Source of the DNA: CAYWWY01 sp964462525
GTDB lineage: Bacteria; Thermotogota; Thermotogae; MWEM01
Assembly: GCA_964462525.1 (NCBI GenBank)
Contig: CAYWWY010000003.1
Coordinates: 1 to 64,000, forward strand
Reading direction: 5' to 3'
Length of the DNA: 64,000 bases
In this document: positions 8,524 through 16,225 of the stretch, piece by piece
How positions within the stretch are numbered: the first letter of the stretch is position 1
Layout: every line of letters starts with the position of its first letter
Notes under the pieces: generated by a model
The model's database searches: none
Told to the model about the DNA's origin: nothing
The model's input: the letters and a program-made list of their open reading frames with translations, nothing else
Translations under genes and position numbers: made by a program

Positions 8524-9132
8524 TTATAAGAATTTATACCGTTCAACATAATCGGTTCTTCTTGTCACTTTCAATTTTTCCGCGCGGATGATGCTTTTCA
8601 GATCCTGGGCCGACGCTTCGATGGTGTGGTTGATGATGAGGTATCGGAATCGATCGATATGCGAAAGCTCCCATTTGGCATTTTCCAATCGGGTACCGAT
8701 CGATTGGGGATCTTCTGTCGCTCTTTTTTTGAGCCGGTCAGAGAGATCGCGAAAACTGGGTGGGGTGATAAAGATGCAGATGGGATCCATATCTGTCGAG
8801 AGGATATTCAATGCGCCTTTCACGTCAAGATCCAAGAGCATATCTACACCTGCCTGAACACGGGTCATGACATATCCTTTGGTTGTTCCGTACCGATGCT
8901 CGTAATGAAAGGCATGTTCGATAAACTCACCCCGGTCGATGGCCTGCTGGAACTCCTCTTCCGTCACGAAAAAATAGTCCACTCCATGGACTTCATGCGC
9001 GCGCTTGGGTCGGGTGGTCATGGACACGGAAAATTCAATATCGGAAAGTTCTTTCAAAACGGTTTTCAGAATGGTGGTTTTCCCTGCTCCAGAAGGTCCG
9101 CTCACCACAAAGAGCAAGCCCTGTTGGTTCAC
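8524..9132 (-). CDS. gmk: Guanylate kinase
   Basis: 202 residues, the usual length. It phosphorylates GMP to GDP with ATP. The P-loop SGPSGAGKTTILK is at residues 10-22, followed by the GMP-binding stretch SMTTRPKRAHEVHGVDYFF and the YGTTKGYV region, then the LID and the Arg residues of the C-terminal half (SDRLKKRATEDP). Its ATG overlaps the remA stop by four bases (ATGA), which points to translational coupling. rpoZ begins 24 bases beyond its stop. Confidence 0.95.
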   Translation of the reverse strand: MNQQGLLFVVSGPSGAGKTTILKTVLKELSDIEFSVSMTTRPKRAHEVHGVDYFFVTEEEFQQAIDRGEFIEHAFHYEHRYGTTKGYVMTRVQAGVDMLLDLDVKGALNILSTDMDPICIFITPPSFRDLSDRLKKRATEDPQSIGTRLENAKWELSHIDRFRYLIINHTIEASAQDLKSIIRAEKLKVTRRTDYVERYKFL

Positions 9133-9425
9133 TTGATGGCATCCTCCGGAACGCGAATGTTGTGCAATACCTTCTCCAGCTCTTCAAAGCTTTGCTTGAA
9201 CCGTATGGCAATGGTCTCGGGTTGTATGGCGCTGAGTATGACATGGCTGCTGTCGGTGATCACGATTGCCCTTGTTTTCCGCCCGTAGGTGGCATCGATC
9301 AGTTTGTCTACGGATTTGGCCTGTTCTTTCAATCGTTTCATCGGTGCTGATTCGGGGTTGACGATGGCTATTACCCGGTCACCCACAATGATGTTTCCAA
9401 AGCCGATATTGATAATTCCGTACAC
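9129..9425 (-). CDS. remA: RemA family DNA-binding regulator (DUF370)
   Basis: 98 residues from the GTG at 9425, chosen because GGAGG lies six bases upstream and because family members begin about seven residues before the INIGFGN motif. Signature segments are INIGFGNIIVGDRVIAIV, NPESAPMKRL, DATYGRKTRAIVI and ILSAIQPETIAIRF, all close to Bacillus RemA. In Bacillus RemA is a DNA-binding activator of biofilm-matrix and osmoprotection genes that forms ring-like oligomers. The C-terminal tail beyond IAIRF (about 23 residues) is longer than in Bacillus. It is first in a remA-gmk-rpoZ transcript that probably continues into the L,D-transpeptidase and MATE genes. Confidence 0.9.
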   Translation of the reverse strand: MYGIINIGFGNIIVGDRVIAIVNPESAPMKRLKEQAKSVDKLIDATYGRKTRAIVITDSSHVILSAIQPETIAIRFKQSFEELEKVLHNIRVPEDAIK

Positions 9426-9524
9426 CACACACCTCCAAGGAATAAATGAATCGATCGGACGTTTCTTCTCTGTCAAGCTGCGTCAAGGGTGAGCTTTCGT
9501 TATGGCTGGATTGCGGGATACTGT

Positions 9525-9533
9525 ATTATATCA
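9525..9533 (-). promoter_or_regulatory. Extended -10 promoter of the remA operon
   Basis: TGA-TATAAT on the minus strand. No good -35 element is present, because that position falls in the T-tract of the tmRNA terminator, but the extended TGn motif can compensate. The predicted leader is about 90 bases. Confidence 0.55.
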
Positions 9534-9547
9534 CAAAAGACAGGTCC

Positions 9548-9573
9548 AAAAAAAAACCCTTTTGCAAGGGTTT
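9548..9573 (-). terminator. Terminator of tmRNA
   Basis: On the minus strand an AACCCTT/AAAGGGTT hairpin with a three-base loop is followed by an unbroken run of T. It begins directly after the encoded CCA end of tmRNA. Confidence 0.85.
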
Positions 9574-9928
9574 TGGTGGAGGCGGGGGGAATTGAACCCC
9601 CGTCCGAAAAAGGCACTTGCCGGTCGTCTCCGTGCGCAGTCTCTGTTTCAAGCCGGTATCGATGGAGTACAAAGACAAACTCCACCGTACCCGTCTGCCT
9701 TATTGTCCCGTATCTGTCGGCAGCTTCAGATATGGTAAGACCAGATTATTGACGCCTTATCGGACTGTCCCGGTCACAACGATCCGTAAGGCGCGCAGTC
9801 ATTTAGGCTGCGAGTGCGTAATTTGGTTCGACGCTTAATGCGTTGTTCCCGCCTTTTTAACGAGGCATGCGGGGACCTCGGCACGCTTCCCGACTTGCAT
9901 CCGATCTCGTCGAACCCAGATCGCCCCC
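9574..9928 (-). ncRNA. ssrA: tmRNA (transfer-messenger RNA)
   Basis: About 355 bases. The 5' end GGGGGCGATCTGGGTTCGAC is the typical tmRNA opening, and its first seven bases pair with CGCCTCC ahead of the discriminator A and an encoded CCA at 9574, including one G-U pair. The T-arm GGGGGTTCAATTCCCCC is present. The tag frame ends at the TAA of 9803-9805 and reads backwards from there as a peptide ending A-L-S-V-E-P-N-Y-A-L-A-A; the last six residues NYALAA are a standard protease-recognition end. The resume codon may be the GCA at 9839-9841 or the in-frame GGC 12 bases earlier. tmRNA with SmpB rescues stalled ribosomes and tags the unfinished protein. Confidence 0.97.
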
Positions 9929-9942
9929 GAATCGGGTACAAT

Positions 9943-9971
9943 AGTATACCATTTTTCCCCATCGATGTCAA
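9943..9971 (-). promoter_or_regulatory. Promoter of tmRNA
   Basis: TTGACA written on the minus strand at 9966-9971 and TATACT at 9943-9948, exactly 17 bases apart. The tmRNA 5' end lies 15 bases after the -10 box; the few extra bases may be removed by RNase P. Confidence 0.9.
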
Positions 9972-10036
9972 ATCAGTGGTTCAACCCAATGACATTCCAA
10001 AAAGAGGCGGAACGAAGGCGTATGGAACAGAAAGCC

Positions 10037-10065
10037 TTGCATTTTCTATGCTTTTGGTTTATGAT
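10037..10065 (+). promoter_or_regulatory. Promoter of the ABC importer operon
   Basis: TTGCAT (10037-10042) and TATGAT (10060-10065) with 17 bases between. Transcription would begin near 10072, shortly before the first usable start codons, which supports a start of the ATPase gene at 10084 or 10096 and rules out the longer reading frame that runs back through the tmRNA gene. Confidence 0.65.
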
Positions 10066-10095
10066 ATGAACAGGCGAAACCAAATGGGGTCAAAG

Positions 10096-11673
10096 ATGAA
10101 ACGACTACGAATGCAACAGATATCCAAATATTATTCGGCCAATAATGTGCAGGCTTTGAAAGATGCTTCTTTGGAAGCGGATCAAGGCGCAATCCACGGC
10201 GTTGTCGGCGAAAACGGGGCGGGAAAAACCACTTTAATGAAGATCCTTTGCGGCATGGAACGCGAGGATTCGGGCGCGATCTTCCTGAATGGGTCGCAAA
10301 TCCGGATTCCCAACCCGAAAGTCGCGTACCGATACGGCATTGGTATGGTGCACCAACATTTTCGCTTGATCGACAGTTTCACCGTTGCGCAAAATGTTGG
10401 TCTGGGCGTTGAACCCAAAGGGAGAATCCCGTTTTGGATATCCTCAAAGCGCCTCGAGGAAACGGTCTTTCACCTAACTCAGCAGACTGGCTTACGCCTG
10501 GACCCAACAGGGATTGTCGGGCGACTGCCCATGGGACAGAAGCAGAAAGCGGAGATTCTTCGGCTTCTGTATCGGAACGTCGATCTGTTGATCTTGGATG
10601 AGCCTACCTCCGTTTTGAATGATCGAGAAGTGGATGAACTTTTCCAAACATTGTATCGGCTCAAGGAGCAGGGGAAAACGATATTGTTCATCACCCACAA
10701 GCTCCATGAACTAACGCAAATTGCCGATGAAGTCACGGTTTTGCGCAAAGGTAAGACAGTCTTTCATAGTCCAATGAGCGGCACGGATCCAAAGGAATTG
10801 GCGTTCCAGATGGTGGGAGATGTGGCTCCTGTAGAGCGCGGGGACAATCGGGTCGATGAACAAACACCCCCTTTTGTATCTGTCCGGAATCTTTCGGTCT
10901 TGAACCCATGGAACAAAGAGATCCTTTCTTCTCTTTCCTTTGATGTGCACAGAGGGGAGATCCTGGGAATCGGTGGCGTGGCGGGGAACGGTCAACAGAC
11001 CCTCGCGCAGGCCTTATTCGGTCTGATTCCCATCGATGACGGCGAGATCTTTTTTGACAATTTACCAATCCAACATCAATCTCCAGCGCAGCGAAGAAGG
11101 AGTGGAATTGGTTATATTCCAGAAGACAGGCTCTATCAAGGGTCGTCTTTGTATGCGACCATCTCCGAGAATTTGATCGTCGATCGCTTCCGTCACCCCC
11201 CTTTGTGCAAAAAAGGCTGGCTTTCTTCCCGATCCATCCGAAACCATACCGATCCACTGATTCGGCAATTTCGAATCGAGCCGGCGGATGGACGGACGCG
11301 CGCGGGCCTGTTATCGGGTGGGAATATCCAAAAGACCTTGCTTGCGCGCGAAATTTCCGCTCGTCCCCAATTTCTGATCGTGAGTGAACCAACCTGGGGA
11401 TTGGACCTTCGCGCCGCAGATCTTGTCCATCGGCAATTGCAAACCCTTCGCGACCAACAATCGTCGGTGATCTTATTCAGCAGCAATCTACAGGAGTTGA
11501 TCCTCCTCTCAGACCGGATTCTGATCATGTACAAAGGGACATTTGCCGCGCGCTTGACTCCTCAGGAACTTCGAGAAGGCGATAGGGATTCTCATAAATT
11601 GCGCCACTATTTGAGTGGACTTCATGCATTGGACGATCCGCACAGCGAGGAGATTCATGAAACCCTTCGCTAA
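10096..11673 (+). CDS. ABC importer ATPase, double-domain, BMP/nucleoside (YufO) type
   Basis: 525 residues from the ATG at 10096; the ATG at 10084 is an alternative. Two ATP-binding domains stand in tandem. The first is canonical: Walker A GENGAGKTTLMKI, Q-loop HQHFRL, signature LPMGQKQKAEI and Walker B LLILDEPTS. The second is altered as in this family: GVAGNGQQTLAQALFG, signature LLSGGNIQKTLLARE and VSEPTWGLDL. The tandem form is typical of RbsA/YufO/BmpA-linked importers for sugars or nucleosides. Two permease genes of the matching family follow with overlaps. No BMP (PnrA-type) binding protein gene is in the window. Acts at the inner face of the membrane. Confidence 0.9.
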   Translation: MKRLRMQQISKYYSANNVQALKDASLEADQGAIHGVVGENGAGKTTLMKILCGMEREDSGAIFLNGSQIRIPNPKVAYRYGIGMVHQHFRLIDSFTVAQNVGLGVEPKGRIPFWISSKRLEETVFHLTQQTGLRLDPTGIVGRLPMGQKQKAEILRLLYRNVDLLILDEPTSVLNDREVDELFQTLYRLKEQGKTILFITHKLHELTQIADEVTVLRKGKTVFHSPMSGTDPKELAFQMVGDVAPVERGDNRVDEQTPPFVSVRNLSVLNPWNKEILSSLSFDVHRGEILGIGGVAGNGQQTLAQALFGLIPIDDGEIFFDNLPIQHQSPAQRRRSGIGYIPEDRLYQGSSLYATISENLIVDRFRHPPLCKKGWLSSRSIRNHTDPLIRQFRIEPADGRTRAGLLSGGNIQKTLLAREISARPQFLIVSEPTWGLDLRAADLVHRQLQTLRDQQSSVILFSSNLQELILLSDRILIMYKGTFAARLTPQELREGDRDSHKLRHYLSGLHALDDPHSEEIHETLR

Positions 11674-12712
11674 GCACCTCTTGACCAGCGCAATGGGCAA
11701 TCCAACCATAAACAGCCTTTTGGTCGGCCTGGGTGCGGGTATGGTCTTGATCAGTATAACATCCCAAGAGCCGATTCATGCCTTCACCTCTTTTTTTGGC
11801 GGGCCTTTTTCTTCCCCTTTCTTCATCGGCAACTGGCTGAGTCTGTCCATTCCCTATATCCTTACGGGTCTGGCCGCATCGGTCAGTTTCTCCGTGTCCA
11901 GCTTCAACCTTGGCCTGGAAGGTCAAGTGTACGTAGGCGCTTTTATTGGCAGTTGGGTGGGGCTACAATGGGGGGGGCAACATGAATGGCTCGGTATTGT
12001 GCTCGCTTTGGTAGCGGCCTTTTTATGTGGTGGATTGATTGCCTTCTTGAGCAGCTGGTGGAAACGGACCCGTGGGTTTAGCGAAATGATTTCCAGTTTC
12101 ATGGTTGGCTATATCCTGATCCTGGTCATCGATCATTTTCTCGAAGGTCCTATGCGCGATCCGGTATCCGGACTCATCTCCACCCGCTTTGTGACCGAAG
12201 GCTTTCGATTTTCCCGGATCTTTCCTCCATCCGACCTGCACTCGGGTCTTTGGATCTCTCTGGGAACCGCGGTCACTTTATTTTTCCTCCTTCGATTCAC
12301 CTCTGGAGGATACGCCCTTCGCATGGTAGGAAAGAATCGAACCTTTGCTCGATACGGGGGAATATCCGTCCAGCGGGTCCTTTTTTGGGGGATGATTCTT
12401 AGTGGAGGCATGGCTTCTCTGGCCGGTGTTGTGGATGTCTTCGGCGTTCATGGACGAATGATTCGCGGGTTTTCGGCCGGTTACGGATGGAATGGCATCG
12501 CAATTGCCTTGATCGCTCGAACCCACCCGATCGGGGTCATCCCATCGGCCCTTCTTTTTGCCTGGCTGGATATCGGTGCTCAATATGCTTCCATGATGTC
12601 CGACATCACCCCGGAAATCGCTCGGATGATCCAGGGGATCATTTTTTATGGCATTACCGCTCAAAGCTTGTTTCGGTGGTTTCAGTTTCGAAAGAGGGAG
12701 GGAGAAGCATGA
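11657..12712 (+). CDS. ABC importer permease (YufP type)
   Basis: 351 residues from the ATG at 11657, with AGGAG upstream, overlapping the ATPase gene by 17 bases. About ten hydrophobic segments. The marks of the BPD_transp_2 family for nucleosides and simple sugars are FNLGLEGQVYVGAF and, toward the C-terminus, GYGWNGIAIALIARTHPIG. YufP-type proteins are the larger of the two permeases and often have an extra N-terminal segment, as here. It would form the channel with the next gene product. Confidence 0.88.
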   Translation: MKPFAKHLLTSAMGNPTINSLLVGLGAGMVLISITSQEPIHAFTSFFGGPFSSPFFIGNWLSLSIPYILTGLAASVSFSVSSFNLGLEGQVYVGAFIGSWVGLQWGGQHEWLGIVLALVAAFLCGGLIAFLSSWWKRTRGFSEMISSFMVGYILILVIDHFLEGPMRDPVSGLISTRFVTEGFRFSRIFPPSDLHSGLWISLGTAVTLFFLLRFTSGGYALRMVGKNRTFARYGGISVQRVLFWGMILSGGMASLAGVVDVFGVHGRMIRGFSAGYGWNGIAIALIARTHPIGVIPSALLFAWLDIGAQYASMMSDITPEIARMIQGIIFYGITAQSLFRWFQFRKREGEA

Positions 12713-13557
12713 TCGGATCCGTAATTGGGGATATCGTCATCATGACCACACCCATTCTTCTCGCTGGGTTGGGCGGCTTGTACACCCAACTGGGCGGAAA
12801 ACTGAACATCGGTTTAGAAGGGTTGATCCTATTGGGAGCTTTTTTCTCGGGTGTATGCGGACACCTTACCGGCAACCTGTTTTTGGGTATTCTGGCCGGA
12901 GTTGGAGTTTCTGCTTTATTCTCGTTGATCATGATTTTGCTTTCCGATCTGCTGAAAGCCAACATCTTCGTTGTAGGGTTGGCCAACAACCTCTTCTGCG
13001 CTGGCTTTTGCCTTTGGATGGGCGAATTGTTGATGGGTTCGAGAGGCACCTTATATTTCACGCAAATTCCGGCACTGGCAAGATATGGATTGGGTTTTCA
13101 TTGGATCGATTTTATCGGGTTTGCTGTCGCGGGATTCTCGTGGGTGATCCTGTTTCGCACACGGTTCGGGATCCATCTTCGGAGCGTGGGCATTGACTCC
13201 CGAACCGCGCAAAGCGTTGGAATATCTCCTTGGATCGTTCGGATCAAAGCCTATGGAATCTGCGGGATCTTATGTGGATTGGCCGGAGCCGCGCTATCTC
13301 TTCCCATTCAAAGTTTTGTGGGAGGAATGTCGGGTGGACGGGGGTGGATTGCTTTAGTCGGGGTGGTTCTTTCAAGAGGAAATCCGGTAGGGGTATGGGG
13401 GATCAGTTTGATCTTCGGCGCTTCTTCTTATCTTTCCGCAGCCCTTCAAGCTTCAACTGATTTCTCCCCCAAACTTTTACTCACCCTGCCTTTCGCGCTT
13501 ACACTGATTGTAGGGCTTCTGATTTCACGGGCACCCGCTCAGGAGGACGCGCAATGA
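12709..13557 (+). CDS. ABC importer permease (YufQ type)
   Basis: 282 residues; the ATG overlaps the preceding stop as ATGA and GGGAGGGAG lies upstream. It carries the family motif KLNIGLEGLILLGAFFSG and, near the end, GRGWIALVGVVLSRGNPVG. About eight to ten membrane segments. It is the second permease half of the importer encoded with 10096-12712. Confidence 0.88.
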   Translation: MIGSVIGDIVIMTTPILLAGLGGLYTQLGGKLNIGLEGLILLGAFFSGVCGHLTGNLFLGILAGVGVSALFSLIMILLSDLLKANIFVVGLANNLFCAGFCLWMGELLMGSRGTLYFTQIPALARYGLGFHWIDFIGFAVAGFSWVILFRTRFGIHLRSVGIDSRTAQSVGISPWIVRIKAYGICGILCGLAGAALSLPIQSFVGGMSGGRGWIALVGVVLSRGNPVGVWGISLIFGASSYLSAALQASTDFSPKLLLTLPFALTLIVGLLISRAPAQEDAQ

Positions 13558-14993
13558 GAAAAGAAGGAAAAGAACCTCTGTTTTGTGGGGTTGATATTGG
13601 AACAAGCAGCACGAAGATCGCCTTATTCTCTTCCGAAGGCAGGATGCTGTATCGATCGGCTGCCGCTTCAGATAGTCATGCTGTTCAATCGCAGCAGATC
13701 TGGGCGACTTTTCTTCGGGCTTGGAATACCGTTCCCAATATATGGAAAAAGGAGATCCAGGCCCTATGTTTTGTCGGGCACGGACCCACGATTGTTCCCT
13801 TAATCTCGGAACAAGAGGACAAAGGATCCGAAAGTCCGGTCATGGGATGGTGGGCGAATCCCCCTGCCGACCTTCTCGCTTGGGCCCATTCGAGAGGGTT
13901 TGATCCCCAAATCGCTCCCGTAATGGCCAAACTAGTTGCATGGAAGAATCAATCCGGATCCGCGCCCAGTAAGCCTATTGCCCTTCTTCAACCAACAGAC
14001 TTCCTTGCCTATCGGTGCACAGGAATTGTCGCCAACAGTTCGTTTCCAGTGCCCGGTTTCCTTCCATGGAGTCCGGAAGCCCTTGATACAATGGGATTGA
14101 AGGATTGGTTTACCGCGCCGAGATGCATCCCGGCTGGTGAGGTGATTGGGGGAATTAGCAAACCGGCGTTGGAGGAATTGGGATTGCGCAAGGATGCGGT
14201 TGTAGTATCCGGATGCCCGGACTTTGCGGCCGCGTTGCTGGGAACTGCAACAATCGAGGATGGACTGCTCTGTGATCGGGGTGGCAGTTCTCAAGGCGTG
14301 ACCTTATGCTGCAAGAAACGCATCCAACCACCCGGGCTTGTAGCGACCCCTTTTTTCATCCCCGGTTACTGGAAGATCAGCGGAATGATGAATACGACGG
14401 GAAGCGCCCTTCAATGGTTTTGTGCTCAAGTCGCAAGCATTCCGATCGATGGGCTGGACGCTCTTTTGTTTGATCAGAATCGTCCGTCTCCGATCCTCTT
14501 CATTCCCTATCTTAGCGGCGAAAGAAGCCCCCATTGGGATCCTGAAGCATCGGGAGGGTTTTTGGGGCTTCGCATGGAAGATACTCCCCAACGAATGGCC
14601 CTATCCATTATGGAAACGGTGGGTTATCAGATTCGGCAGATTGTGCGTCTCATGGAGGGAGCGGGCGGGGTTGTGCGTGAGATTCGATCAACCGGAGGTC
14701 AAGCGCGGAGCGATCTTTGGAATCAAATCAAAGCAGATGTCTTGGGCCGACCCGTCGTGGTTGGAACGAGCCCTGAATCGGAACTGCTGGGAGCTGCAAT
14801 CCTTGCTATTGCGGGCTTTTCCGAGTCTGACCCCTTCACCCTCAGTCAAACATTCTATGCCCCAGCAAAGACCTTTATCCCAAACCAATCCCTACACAAA
14901 CGCTATAACACTCTTTTTCACGAGTTTTCATTGCTATACCCAGAACAAAAAAACCGATTCGAGCGACTGGCGCGATTTCGAAAATCTCAATAG
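13554..14993 (+). CDS. FGGY family carbohydrate kinase (xylulokinase-like)
   Basis: 479 residues, starting in an ATGA overlap with the permease gene. The first phosphate motif of the actin-like ATPase fold is clear (CGVDIGTSSTKIALF). The catalytic-Asp region is GCPDFAAALLG. The second domain has CDRGGSSQGVT, FIPYLSGERSPHWDPEASGG and the adenosine motif STGGQARSDLWNQIKADVLG. FGGY kinases phosphorylate ketoses, alditols or related compounds. The sequence looks closest in layout to xylulokinases but lacks the usual EQ(D/N)P-W segment after the N-terminal motif, so the substrate is open. Co-transcription with an importer suggests that it phosphorylates the imported compound. Confidence 0.85.
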   Translation: MRKEGKEPLFCGVDIGTSSTKIALFSSEGRMLYRSAAASDSHAVQSQQIWATFLRAWNTVPNIWKKEIQALCFVGHGPTIVPLISEQEDKGSESPVMGWWANPPADLLAWAHSRGFDPQIAPVMAKLVAWKNQSGSAPSKPIALLQPTDFLAYRCTGIVANSSFPVPGFLPWSPEALDTMGLKDWFTAPRCIPAGEVIGGISKPALEELGLRKDAVVVSGCPDFAAALLGTATIEDGLLCDRGGSSQGVTLCCKKRIQPPGLVATPFFIPGYWKISGMMNTTGSALQWFCAQVASIPIDGLDALLFDQNRPSPILFIPYLSGERSPHWDPEASGGFLGLRMEDTPQRMALSIMETVGYQIRQIVRLMEGAGGVVREIRSTGGQARSDLWNQIKADVLGRPVVVGTSPESELLGAAILAIAGFSESDPFTLSQTFYAPAKTFIPNQSLHKRYNTLFHEFSLLYPEQKNRFERLARFRKSQ

Positions 14994-15029
14994 AGTGAAC
15001 CTTCGTCTCAAATCCAGGGAGGTGAACAG

Positions 15030-15956
15030 ATGAAAGGGATACCGATCCTATGGATTCTTCTGTTTTTAGCAACAGCAGGTGTGATGGGCATCGACCCCTA
15101 TCCGGATCTTTCGGAAGCCAATAGCCGTTTCTTTTTGGCAGAAGAGGGCGTGGTTTTGCATTATCAGAGGATGGGGGAAGGATCACCGACCATTGTTTTA
15201 TTGCACGGATTCGGAGCTTCTGTCTTTTCTTGGAGAACAGTCATGGAAGAGCTGTCGGAACTTGGGACTGTGATCGCCATTGATCGAACAGGATTTGGCC
15301 TCAGCGCTCGACCTTTGAATTTGGAAGCGTATGATGTGAATCCTTATTCTCAACACGCGCAAGTCCGGTATATGATGACATTGGTCGATCATACCGTGGG
15401 CCAGGAAGAACCATTGATCTTGATTGGTCACTCGGCGGGCGCGGCGATCGCTGTTCTTGCGGCCCTGGATCACTCTGACCGCGTAAAGCGGTTGGTATTG
15501 GAAGCGCCATCTGTTCTTTCCAGCAGGGGACCATCGTGGGGATCGATCTTTGCGGACACCCAGCTATCTCTTTCAATGCCTATTGTGAAAGCTTGGATCG
15601 GGCGCCAGTTTGAAGACTTACTAATGAGTTCATGGTATGACCCTTCCGGCATTACTCCAGAGGTTGTTGAAGGATACAAAAAGGCGTTGAGCGTTCCTGA
15701 TTGGGAGAAGGCATTACAGGCATATACCTTGGCTCAGCAGGATATTGACCTTGCATCGAGGCTTGGATCGCTGAATCTTCCTGTACTGGTCATCAGTGGA
15801 ACAGAGGATCAAATCGTTCCGTTATCCCAATCGAAAAGAACTGCGGAGATGATTCCCGGAGCAGTGTTGAAGGTTATTTCAGAGTGTGGACATATTCCGC
15901 ACGAAGAACATCCGACCCGATGGTTGGAATGGGTGAAACCCTTTGCAAGCCGCTGA
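15030..15956 (+). CDS. Exported alpha/beta hydrolase
   Basis: 308 residues. A hydrophobic N-terminus (residues 4-20) may be a signal peptide or an anchor. The fold motifs are LLHGFGASVFSW (oxyanion loop), GHSAGAA with the nucleophilic Ser, GTEDQIVP with the Asp and ECGHIPHEEHP with the His: a complete triad. AGGGAGGTG lies before the ATG. It starts 36 bases after the kinase stop and is probably the last gene of the importer operon. It could be an esterase or lipase that releases the imported substrate, but nothing in the sequence fixes the substrate. Confidence 0.85.
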   Translation: MKGIPILWILLFLATAGVMGIDPYPDLSEANSRFFLAEEGVVLHYQRMGEGSPTIVLLHGFGASVFSWRTVMEELSELGTVIAIDRTGFGLSARPLNLEAYDVNPYSQHAQVRYMMTLVDHTVGQEEPLILIGHSAGAAIAVLAALDHSDRVKRLVLEAPSVLSSRGPSWGSIFADTQLSLSMPIVKAWIGRQFEDLLMSSWYDPSGITPEVVEGYKKALSVPDWEKALQAYTLAQQDIDLASRLGSLNLPVLVISGTEDQIVPLSQSKRTAEMIPGAVLKVISECGHIPHEEHPTRWLEWVKPFASR

Positions 15957-15965
15957 AACGCCCTT

Positions 15966-15997
15966 ACAAAAAAGAAAAACCCTCCAACGAGGGTTTT
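15966..15997 (-). terminator. Terminator of tRNA-Leu, possibly shared with the hydrolase operon
   Basis: A ten-base-pair hairpin (AAAAACCCTC / GAGGGTTTTT, loop CAAC). On the minus strand it is followed by a T-rich run and directly follows the tRNA 3' end. On the plus strand the only U-tract is inside the stem, so it would be weaker in that direction. Confidence 0.75.
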
Positions 15998-16084
15998 TGG
16001 TGCCGGAGGCGGGACTTGAACCCGCACAGGAATACTCCCATATGAACCTGAATCATACGCGTCTGCCAATTCCGCCACCCCGGC
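15998..16084 (-). tRNA. tRNA-Leu (anticodon CAG)
   Basis: 87 bases including an encoded CCA. The acceptor stem GCCGGGG pairs with CTCCGGC (one G-U pair). The anticodon arm TATGA-TTCAGGT-TCATA gives anticodon CAG. A long variable arm (class II) and the T-arm GCGGGTTCAAGTCCCGC are present. These features together identify leucine. Confidence 0.97.
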
Positions 16085-16097
16085 GTGCATCACGGCT

Positions 16098-16126
16098 ATT
16101 GTACATGATTGCTCAGAATTTGTCAA
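16098..16126 (-). promoter_or_regulatory. Promoter of tRNA-Leu
   Basis: TTGACA at 16121-16126 and TACAAT at 16098-16103 on the minus strand, 17 bases apart, 13 bases upstream of the mature tRNA 5' end. Confidence 0.88.
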
Positions 16127-16168
16127 GATCACGTTTTTTGCCAACAGTTCCATGAACCAAACCAAAAC

Positions 16169-16177
16169 TGGTATAAT
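16169..16177 (+). promoter_or_regulatory. Extended -10 promoter of the response regulator gene
   Basis: TGG-TATAAT, a perfect -10 hexamer with the TGn extension; no good -35 box at the right distance. The leader would be about 42 bases. Confidence 0.55.
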
Positions 16178-16225
16178 CCCTTGGGATGATGGGATTTCTT
16201 TCCATAAGGGGGTGAGAAGAGCGAA

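Noticed and set aside
9814..10095. N-terminal extension of the ABC ATPase reading frame through the tmRNA gene
   Set aside because: The tmRNA and its promoter occupy this DNA on the other strand, the importer promoter at 10037-10065 lies downstream of the extension start, and the family N-terminus begins near 10096.
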